A stretch of DNA of 64,000 bases, taken from positions 33,155-97,154 of the forward strand of contig BQKZ01001874.1 in assembly GCA_036244855.1 (NCBI GenBank), given 5' to 3'. Positions 57,401 to 64,000 of the stretch are shown piece by piece. Numbering within the stretch: position 1 is the first letter of the stretch; each line of letters begins with the position of its first letter. The DNA comes from Temnopleurus reevesii (lineage: Eukaryota; Echinodermata; Echinoidea; Temnopleuroida; Temnopleuridae). The notes below the pieces were generated by a model. That model searched no databases and was not told the DNA's origin. It saw only the letters and a list, made by a program, of their open reading frames with translations. Position numbers and translations under genes: made by a program.

Positions 57401-60400
57401 AATTAGAGATGCAGGACTTTTTTTTCATCCTATTCAGTCGTGACAGAGCTTCAAGAGAAGATGTTCCCAATGTTGGAACGACAGCAGAGATCTTTAGCGC
57501 TAAGGAGGAGGATGAGGGAGGAATAGAGACGATGAGAATGAAGGCTATGGGGAGACAGAGATTTAAGGTGATGGAGACAAGGAGACAGGCAGATGGGTGA
57601 GTAATAGAGAAGAGCAGAGATCATTAGCACTAGGGAGGTTGAGGGAGGAATAGAGAACAGCAAAGATCTTAAGCTCAAGGGAGGAGGATGAGGGAGGGAA
57701 AAAAATTACTATTAGTACTATTCAATGGCAAACGGCTTTCATAGCAAATCTATTCATTGTTATCGCCTGTACACTGTCAATGCAACGATCTGAGTGTAAG
57801 GGATATAACATGAGATATCTTTAGCACTAAGGAGAAGGAGGGATAGATAACAGCAGAGATCTTAAGCACTAAGGAGGAGGTTGAGGGAGGGATAGAGAAC
57901 AGCAGAGATCTATAGCTGAAGGAAGGAGGATGAGGCAGGAAAAAAGACGTGGAGAATAACAGCCATGAAAAAAGAACAGTGTAACCTGTGTAACAACATT
58001 ATCTTTTCTCTTTATGATTATGATTTGTCATGTGATGATTTTGGACAATTTTTCAGACTGGAACAGTATCTTATCATGAGAAGAATGAAAGTGTGTAATA
58101 TCATTATCCTTTCTCTCAATAGGATTCTAATTGGCGAAGTAATGATATTACCAGAGAGACATCTTCCTGATGCGCTATCCATGGCAAGGAGACGGTCTCT
58201 GAACAAGAGGAGAATGGTTCCATATAACATCTTACCCTCTTCTAAAGATTGTGGTATGCAGTGGGTGAAGGAGAGAAGGAAACGATGCTTGTCTGAGGCT
58301 GATCTGACATGGTGGCCACCTTGGGTCTATGAGATGTATGATACAGTAAGTCATATATTTATTCAGTCATTTATTTACAATATACATACTTATTGCCCGG
58401 AATGTTAGACAAGAATATGATTTTGTTTTCAATATTTTTATTTCAACAGTTATTCACTCTCACAACTCTTTTTTGTCCATCTGTTACTTTATTACATGTT
58501 TTATCCTTAGTTCCTTATTTTCCTTGGTAATATTTCTATCATTATTGTTATTATCAGCTCAAAATTATGTATAAGTTCTTGAAGATGCACTGAGAATATC
58601 AAGCAACCATTTTACCTACAATTTAATGAATTTGAATGTATTTAGAATAAATGAGAAACTGAGTCCACTGTTGCTTTGATGCTTCTTATATATTTCATAT
58701 TGTTTTACTTTCTTTACAGGATATGTTGATGGTGAAAATAAAGAATGAGCTGAGAGGGTGGTATGAAAACTCTGTGCAACTGAAGCAAACTCCTGCTGCA
58801 CCATCAGGTAAATTCCATGTATGTAAATTATGTGGGATGTCATAAAAATGGGATTCCATTTCTTTATGGAGATAATTTATTTTGCTGAAGGAAATTTGTG
58901 ACACGGATCAAACCACAATTTTTTTTATTGTAAAGCAAGAATCAGAACCACTACATCAAAAGTCATGCCTCCATTTCAAAGATAGGTATCTACTAATGAA
59001 TGATCACATTTCAACGAATGGTTGTGAATTAATGCCTTGACCAAACCATCCCTAAATGTCAGCAACACACTTAAATTCAGTTATGATCTATCACTTGATG
59101 CTGCAAAATTTGAAACTGAAATAGATTGAGGACAATCTTATTTTCATTGTGATATGAAGTTATTTTAAGTGTTTTGTATGCTGCTTTGAATGTTTAATGT
59201 ATACCTGAGTGTTAAGATTTGACTCTCATTATAACAGATTTCTCTTTCTGGGTGGCAAGCAACATGCCTTTAGATGATGTCCAAAGAATAGGCCTTCTCA
59301 AGATTGACAGTGCAGTCCAGAGGCTGAGGAGGGAGCTGGAACTTCTGCAAAAGGTATTTTACTTTCATTTTATGAAGATGTGTTTGGCAAAGCATTGGAA
59401 TGATTTGTGTTTTATATGACAATGATCTGAAACTTGTATTGGTGGTACAACTTCAAAAGGTACTCTACTTCCATTTCCTCACAACTGTTTTTGAAAAAGA
59501 AACTACTATTCAATAAATTCCAAGAATAAACGCTTTATCGGAATATTGTTTCAAACATTCTTAGAAAGTATAGCATGATGACAGAAACTTACAAGAAAAG
59601 TTCTGTAGGTAATATCTTCATAGTATAGCTATGATGGTTTTAACAATATAAAACAATGAATTTCGAAAGATATACCAATTTGGAAGGAAGTTGTTCGGTC
59701 AAGGAGAATATGTTTATTAATATTAGTTTATGTTCACAGAGAGCTCTTATTCTTCCTTTCCCAGTGTACTGTCCTGTGCTGTAGAGATTGCAGTACCCAG
59801 ATAGCAAACAAAAGTGATGTATTCTGGTGAGTTTAATAGATCTCATTTATTTTTTGTACATTTTTTTTTTTACAGTAACAGATTGAAATTAAGAGCGCAG
59901 CTTTTTTTGCATGATCCAAACAGGATACAAAAATTGTTTTGAATACTGATATGTGCATAACATGTTAATGAGTTTTGATCAGTGAGGGTTGATGAATTGC
60001 AACTTCATGAGATAAACTATCTCTCTTCGTCCGAATGAACCTCTTTCAGTCCATTGAATTGCAACCTGCGATCGACTGCAGCTCTCCTTCAGTATATTAC
60101 TGACCTTTTGTAAATATCTTACATTACTGAATTTCTACTTGTTTCTTTATCATGATGCAATGCCAGCCTTCGAGTCCACAGACATTAAGCTATGTTCCAT
60201 ATATTTCTCTTTTTTTCATACTGGGTGTAGTTACATTTTTAGTATAAATTCTGTACTGAACAATACAACAGTCTATCACACCCGTCTCCCTGAATGAATG
60301 ATAATAATAATTGGATAATTTATATAGCACAATCACTGTATGGATATACTATGCTGTGATGTTAGTGTTTATGGATATTGTCACTAAAATAATGCAATGA

Positions 60401-61581
60401 ATAACATTTTTAAGTAAAAAAAAACAGCATCCATTTAGGGCTCTGATCAGTAAGTCCAGATTGTGGAACTGTGACACAAAGACACATTTTGCAAATTGTA
60501 TAGATTATTGATCTGTTTGTGTAGGTTGATAAACACACTTTTGCTCTAGACAGACGTCCATTAATTTTGATAGAAACTATATGTGAAAGGCAAAGAGTGT
60601 AATTTTTTAAGGGGTTTACATCTCTTGAGTCCATGAGGCCATTCAATCTATGTCACTCAGAACCTGTAGACTCTCAGGAATCAATGTTGTGTGATTGTTA
60701 TTATTACAGTATGTCTCTTGATGGTCCAATGGCAGCATATGTGAATCCAGGAGGTTAAGTTCATGAGACGCTCACCGTCTACAGAGCTCAGAACCTCAAC
60801 TTGGTGGGAAGATCATCTAAAGAGAATAGCTGGTTTCCAGGGTAAGATCTAATGTATTCAATCACTGCTCATGAGTGGCTCTTGATTTATAAGTACAGTG
60901 GAACCTCATTATACGGAGGTCGGATATAGGGAGATACCTGTTATAATAAGGTTTAATTGTTTTATTTTATTGGTCCGAGCTCTTTTTAGTTCTTTGTTTT
61001 TTTACCCTGATACAATGAGGAACCTGATATAGCAAGGTAAATTTCATGGTCCCAAGGACCTCATAAAGAGGTTTCACTGTTTTGCTAAGTATTAAGTATG
61101 GAGATGTTGTTGTCTAGTGGTTCTGACTCGTGCCTTTCAACCTTAGGGTGAATCCCCGTCATAACATTGATTTCCTTCAGCAAAAAATTTGTCCACATTG
61201 TGCTGCACTCAACCCAGATGAAGTGAATGGGTGCTGGTAGGAAGAAATTCCTTGAATGCAGAGAGCGCCAAATGGTAGAATGCTATAGTTGGGTAATGAT
61301 GCACAGATTGTTTAGAACACTTCGTAACTGCCAAAACTGCCAAAACTGCCAAAAGGAATTAGTCACCCAACCTGAAGATTATTTTAATTTCTCTTTTTTA
61401 ATGTGTCTTTAGGTATGCATGGACCGTACTGCAATGTCGATCATGTACCAGCCATATGGGATGGAAGTTCACAGCAACAGAAAAGAAACTGAAACCAGAG
61501 AAATTTTGGGGACTCACAAGATCAGCTTTGCGGAATGGGCTCCAAACTGATGAAGAGATGCAGAACTTGCCCCCAGAGTGA
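54376..61581 (+). CDS. CRBN: Cereblon (CRBN), ten exons, with in-frame TAA in exon 9
   Basis: Cereblon is the substrate receptor of the CUL4-DDB1 ubiquitin ligase and the thalidomide target. Exons: 54376-54487, 54866-54981, 56561-56763, 57438-57596, 58123-58345, 58720-58807, 59238-59353, 59765-59826, 60710-60841, 61413-61581. All junctions are GT..AG and phases agree: 459 codons plus TGA (human protein 442). Domains: acidic N-terminus (1-37), LON-like domain from about residue 77, a helical DDB1-binding region (about 200-310), and the CULT domain with zinc cysteines C345, C348, C412, C415 and pocket tryptophans W401, W407, W421. One defect: codon 376 is TAA (60756-60758) at the position of human Tyr355. 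As read, the protein would end at 375 residues, before the tryptophan pocket. Everything downstream stays conserved, so sequencing error, a null allele or a very recent loss are all possible. Confidence 0.95.
54866..54981 (+). CDS. CRBN: CRBN exon 2
   Basis: Phase 1 in, 0 out. It encodes [20 protein letters not shown], then [17 protein letters not shown], matching the human segment ending YDTSLPTSHTYLG. The donor is GCG/gtaagt. Confidence 0.93.
55154..55468. mobile_element. MITE with about 70-bp terminal inverted repeats in CRBN intron 2
   Basis: The left end GGCCCGTATTCTTATACCAG plus GTTTAACTTAAACT matches the inverse of the right end GGCCCATATTCTGATATCAG plus GTTTAACTTAAACT, continuing through TATGGTTTAAGTATGGG. 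No coding frame. Confidence 0.85.
56110..56308. mobile_element. Foldback element in CRBN intron 2
   Basis: The left arm ACCATGTGGGGCATAAGGTA plus TCTTTCAA is complementary to the right arm (inverse GCCATGTGGTGTATAAGGTA plus TCTTTCAA). About 125 bp lie between the arms. Confidence 0.75.
56561..56763 (+). CDS. CRBN: CRBN exon 3: LON domain start
   Basis: Phase 0 in, 2 out, acceptor ttgtacag, donor ACAG/gtcagg. It encodes [34 protein letters not shown] and [10 protein letters not shown], the beta-rich start of the LON-like domain. The human counterpart has IPGQTLPLQLFHP and DRTFAVL. Confidence 0.95.
57438..57596 (+). CDS. CRBN: CRBN exon 4: LON domain; source of an intronic minisatellite
   Basis: Phase 2 in, 2 out, donor GATGG/gtgagt. 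It encodes [20 protein letters not shown] and [17 protein letters not shown], aligned with human [20 protein letters not shown] and VKAIGRQRFKVLELR. The stretch 57481-57528 recurs five times, degraded, in the following intron. Confidence 0.95.
57606..57940. repeat. Minisatellite in CRBN intron 4 derived from exon 4 coding sequence
   Basis: Five degraded copies of a 45-49-bp unit of the type AACAGCAGAGATCTTAAGCA plus CTAAGGAGGAGGTTGAGGGA plus GGGATAGAG: about 57608-57655, 57656-57699, 57811-57848, 57849-57897 and 57898-57940. The same unit is exon 4 coding sequence at 57481-57528. The intron copies contain stops and no splice sites. Confidence 0.85.
58123..58345 (+). CDS. CRBN: CRBN exon 5: end of LON domain and DDB1-binding helical region
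   Basis: Phase 2 in, 0 out. It encodes [18 protein letters not shown], a basic stretch [19 protein letters not shown], and then [14 protein letters not shown], matching human LTSWPRWLYSLYD in the DDB1-binding region. Confidence 0.93.
58720..58807 (+). CDS. CRBN: CRBN exon 6: DDB1-binding region helix
   Basis: Phase 0 in, 1 out. It encodes [20 protein letters not shown] then LKQTPAAPS, matching human LMDRIKKQLREWDENL. Acceptor tttacag, donor CAG/gtaaat. Confidence 0.92.
59238..59353 (+). CDS. CRBN: CRBN exon 7
   Basis: Phase 1 in, 0 out. It encodes [20 protein letters not shown] and [19 protein letters not shown], matching human [21 protein letters not shown]. It ends at AAG/gtattt, just before the zinc-binding CULT domain. 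Confidence 0.94.
59765..59826 (+). CDS. CRBN: CRBN exon 8: first zinc cysteine pair of CULT domain
   Basis: Phase 0 in, 2 out. The 20 codons encode [21 protein letters not shown]345 and C348 correspond to human C323 and C326, which hold the zinc. Acceptor tttcccag, donor TTCTG/gtgagt. Confidence 0.92.
60710..60841 (+). pseudogene. CRBN: CRBN exon 9: CULT domain, interrupted by in-frame TAA at 60756-60758
   Basis: Phase 2 in, 2 out, with good acceptor and donor. The frame reads [15 protein letters not shown], then TAA, then [17 protein letters not shown] and NSWFPG. Human has Tyr at the stop position. No frameshift or splice damage is visible, and reading continues conserved after the stop. 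I label only this exon as broken; whether the gene itself is non-functional cannot be decided from one sequence. Confidence 0.85.
60896..61079. mobile_element. Mariner/pogo-type MITE in CRBN intron 9
   Basis: The left end CAGTGGAACCTCATTATA and the inverse of the right end CAGTGAAACCTCTTTATGAG form terminal inverted repeats, preceded by TA on the left. The CAGTGGAACCTC end is typical of pogo/Tigger-like elements. 184 bp, no coding. Confidence 0.75.
61101..61270 (+). mobile_element. tRNA-derived SINE-like element in CRBN intron 9
   Basis: The tRNA-like head TCTAGTGGTTCTGACTCGTG is followed by the B-box-like GGGTGAATCCCCGTCATA and a body with GTGCTGCACTCAACCCAG and GTGAATGGGTGCTGGTAGG. I recall similar bodies in sea urchin SINEs but cannot verify this here. 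Confidence 0.6.
61327..61355. repeat. AACTGCCAA tandem repeat, three copies
   Basis: AACTGCCAAAACTGCCAAAA repeats in the short stretch before CRBN exon 10. Confidence 0.9.
61413..61581 (+). CDS. CRBN: CRBN terminal exon 10: second zinc pair and tryptophan pocket
   Basis: It completes Gly404, then encodes [20 protein letters not shown] and [10 protein letters not shown], ending NLPPE before TGA (61579-61581). W407, C412, C415, W421 and F423 match human W386, C391, C394, W400 and F402. This exon lies downstream of the in-frame stop. Confidence 0.93.
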
Positions 61582-62146
61582 ATGGTCACATCTGAAAATG
61601 GACAATGTGTGCTCAATAGCCTTGAGGCTAACAAAACAGACTTGAAAGAAGACTTTGAGATGGGAGCAGTTTGTTGGTTATACTGCACACATTGGAACCT
61701 TCATATATAAAGCAGGAAGAGAGTGACATTACTTTACTGCGACCGTGCTGAGTGATAGGATACAGCACAACCATCAAACATCTCGACCATTTTCTCAATG
61801 TATTCATCCTCTTGTGGCTTTTACACCGAAGTACCGTTCTGCACTTTGCCCAGATAACACTTGACAGTCAATATTTCTTAGAATATAGTTTGCAATTGAT
61901 TGCATCCTTCCAGTTTCTCCACTATCCACATGCTGAGAATGTTCAAATTGAAATAATTTGCAGAATATAAAATCTAAGACAAATCTTAGACATATCACTA
62001 TATTTTTTAAAGTTATGTCTTACCATTAATGGTAAGTATAATGGCAAGTACTCCTCCCATTTTATGTAGAAATACCTGTAGATTCATTTTGCCTGTTTCA
62101 ATATTTATAAGCTGGTTCAATTTAAATTTGCATGCCGACTTACTAG
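61582..62146 (+). other. CRBN: Probable CRBN 3' UTR and flank
   Basis: No AATAAA or ATTAAA is present before the transposon at 62147, only TATAAA and AATATA variants. A perfect 18-bp palindrome CTTACCATTAATGGTAAG lies at 62019-62036. No other features. Confidence 0.5.
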
Positions 62147-63125
62147 ACCCCTGTTACACCGAAAAAATAGAGATCCAGGGTAGGTTTGGGGCAGGTTCCA
62201 ACCTTGAGGGGATTAGCGGCCGACGGGTATGGTCCCAAAAAGAGCCTGTTTACACCGCCCTCCATCTCCACCCTGAAATATCCAAGAGTCCATTGCCTCT
62301 CAAGAATGTTGTAAGTAAACAAACAGTAAAGAAGTAAAAATCCAAAGTTGAAAGTTTGTGAATTCAGACTAGTTAAGGACCTGAGTAGGTTTGAGGACTA
62401 ATTCTGTTTACACCGCAATTTTTCCTATCTTGAATCTACCTGAGACCACATCTGGATGAGGACCTAGGGTAGGTTTGCTTGAGTGACCCTGGTTAGGTTT
62501 GAGGTATGATGGAAGTCTATAAAGGCACGCACCTTATTTCTGAGCAAATATAAAACAGTAAAATTTATCATTCAATCACTGAATCTGGTATCACTCGAAG
62601 GAGAAAATTCTGAAGATTATGAAGATATAAATATTGAACAGAAAAAAGCACAAAAATCGTCTATGAGGAACAGTTTCCGACAATGTCTTGCAAACTGTAA
62701 TAGTTTTTGGAACACATTTAAAGGCACGCACTGCTCTTTTGCCGATCAAATTAACGATAATTATCAACTTTTATTGCTATATTTTCTACTTCCTAATGTC
62801 ATAAAAATTCTAGAGATTAATATGAAATAGTATAAAATCCTTGGTATTAAAGAAAACTAACGATTTTGTGCCCAATTCTTGACTGCATTAGCAAAAAATT
62901 ACGTTCGCAAAGGCTTCCTTAGTCCCATGCATAGACAAGCAACAGAGTTTTTCTAGCGCGTATTTGCCATAGATAAAACGCGCATTTTGAATGCGTGCCT
63001 TTTTATTACGCGTGCCTTTATATGAGCGGACCATAGGTTGTTTTTTGTTTACACCAACAAATTAACAGCCCCAAACCTACCCCAAACCTACCCTGGGTCG
63101 CTATTTTTCTCGGTGTAACAGGGGT
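62147..63125. mobile_element. 979-bp terminal-inverted-repeat element with subterminal repeats
   Basis: The left end ACCCCTGTTACACCGAAAAA plus ATAGAGATCCAGGGTAGGTT matches the inverse of the right end ACCCCTGTTACACCGAGAAA plus AATAGCGACCCAGGGTAGG. Inside are repeated TAGGTTTG and TGTTTACACC motifs. A second inverted pair, ATAAAGGCACGCA at about 62519 and its inverse at about 63006-63021, suggests a nested element. No transposase frame. No clear target-site duplication. Confidence 0.85.
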
Positions 63126-63612
63126 ACTTGTCGACCTACATAGGTCATAATTTTACATCACAACTATGTTTCATCCAGATGAGCCCCTCATTCACTTACC
63201 CCTATCTATCACACACACATCGCAGTTTTTATGTTCACTCACTCATATGTGACGAGGTGACTTCTTTTTTATGCGCAATCGGTCATAAGCCATTGTGACG
63301 TCAGCAGACGTCCTCTGTAACGATTCAACTGAAATTGAAACTGATTTTGTAAGTGAGAGAACGAAAGAAGTGGACGTGTTTACTTGTACTTCTGGTCGGT
63401 TGTGACGAGGGGCACGTTGACTGAAATCATTATCACCATAACATATCATTAATTGAATCTTCATGAGAACATTCAATCACAGATGTATAGGTCAAACGTT
63501 TTCATGAATGTGATTAATTTGATGATATTCGTCCTATGACCTTCATTTCTGTTGTGAATCCCATTGCATGCATTTGGCAGGATTTCTCCAGTGGTGTAAT
63601 ATCGCGAGATAT
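63126..63612. other. Intergenic, no supported feature
   Basis: Moderate GC, no coding frame with recognisable features; lies between two transposons. Confidence 0.6.
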
Positions 63613-63850
63613 TAAAGGCCACCGCACACTACACGACTTTTAGTCATACAACCTTAAGACCAATGAAAGAAATACAGAAACACATTGTAATACATTGTCT
63701 AACAACAGTGTACTTGATATGTGATACTTCATCAAGTTTTACGTATCAAGTTCATTGTTGTCAGACGACGTATTACAGTGTCTTTCGCTATTCCTAAAAT
63801 TGGTCTTACGGTCATATGACTAAAAGTTGCGTAGTGTTTGGTGGCCGTTA
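63613..63850. mobile_element. Palindromic MITE spanning 238 bp
   Basis: The left half starts GGCCACCGCACACTACACGA plus CTTTTAGTCATA; the inverse of the right half starts GGCCACCAAACACTACGCAA plus CTTTTAGTCATA. Complementarity continues through AAGACCAAT and the AACTTGATA region to the centre, so nearly the whole element can fold on itself. Confidence 0.85.
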
Positions 63851-64000
63851 GTATCATTTGGTATAAATTATTATCGTATAACTATACATTAGAAAAGGAA
63901 TACTGACATATCGCTGGAAACCACCCCAGAATTTCTAGCAAATAATTCATGAGAGAATTTATGCATAGAAGTAACTAGTACCTAGAGAGACCCTCATACT

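Noticed and set aside
60750..60770. Splicing around the CRBN stop using GGAG/gttaag as donor
   Set aside because: The sequence after it is conserved CRBN coding text needed for the CULT domain, and no acceptor lies at an acceptable distance before that text resumes.
54866..61581. CRBN as a processed or decayed pseudogene
   Set aside because: Introns are present, every splice site and phase is intact, and only one nonsense codon is seen; a single defect does not justify calling the whole gene dead.

Overview
This window is animal nuclear DNA. The genes are split by introns with GT..AG borders, the sequence is AT-rich and full of short inverted-repeat transposons, tRNA-like retroposons and microsatellites, and there is an assembly gap (42699-43473) plus single Ns at 16066 and 44690. 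The organism is probably a marine invertebrate deuterostome, most likely an echinoderm such as a sea urchin. That is an inference from the intron style, the transposon families (a recurring ATGCCTCC..GGAGGCAT hairpin repeat) and the closeness of the proteins to vertebrate ones. No bacterial operon, phage or CRISPR signal is present.

Three protein genes can be assembled exon by exon with consistent reading phase. (1) The 3' part of a WNK kinase gene, plus strand, 13 exons between 6922 and 34808. They encode 2081 residues downstream of the kinase domain, which lies left of the window: the end of the autoinhibitory domain, a very long Gln/Pro-rich region, a second CCT-like domain, three RFxV docking motifs for SPAK/OSR1 kinases, and the C-terminal coiled-coil/HQ region. 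(2) A six-exon SLC10-family (bile-acid/sodium symporter fold) membrane protein of 470 residues, minus strand, 45222-50214. (3) Cereblon (CRBN), plus strand, ten exons, 54376-61581, 459 codons plus stop. It is complete except for an in-frame TAA in exon 9, at the position of human Tyr355 in the thalidomide-binding (CULT) domain.

Layout: 1-6921 WNK intron with repeats; 6922-34808 WNK exons and introns; 34809-42400 AT-rich downstream DNA holding the WNK 3' UTR; 42400-43730 purine-rich minisatellite broken by the gap; 44097-44556 two adjacent foldback elements; 45222-50214 SLC10-like gene; 50225-54375 spacer with tRNA-like elements and a long GGA-rich purine tract just upstream of CRBN; 54376-61581 CRBN with several transposons in its introns; 61582-64000 CRBN 3' flank with a 979-bp terminal-inverted-repeat element (itself carrying a nested one) and a 238-bp palindromic element. 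WNK and SLC10 are convergent; SLC10 and CRBN are divergent. The genes have no evident shared pathway: WNK acts in ion-transport and osmotic signalling, SLC10 proteins are carriers, and CRBN is the substrate receptor of a CRL4 ubiquitin ligase.

The observations most worth following are the CRBN premature stop, an intronic minisatellite that copies part of CRBN coding exon 4, the loss of expected sodium-site residues and a Met-rich ectodomain in the SLC10 protein, the run of phase-0/phase-0 WNK exons with duplicated splice acceptors, and the nested foldback elements. I did not find a convincing previously undescribed multi-gene system.
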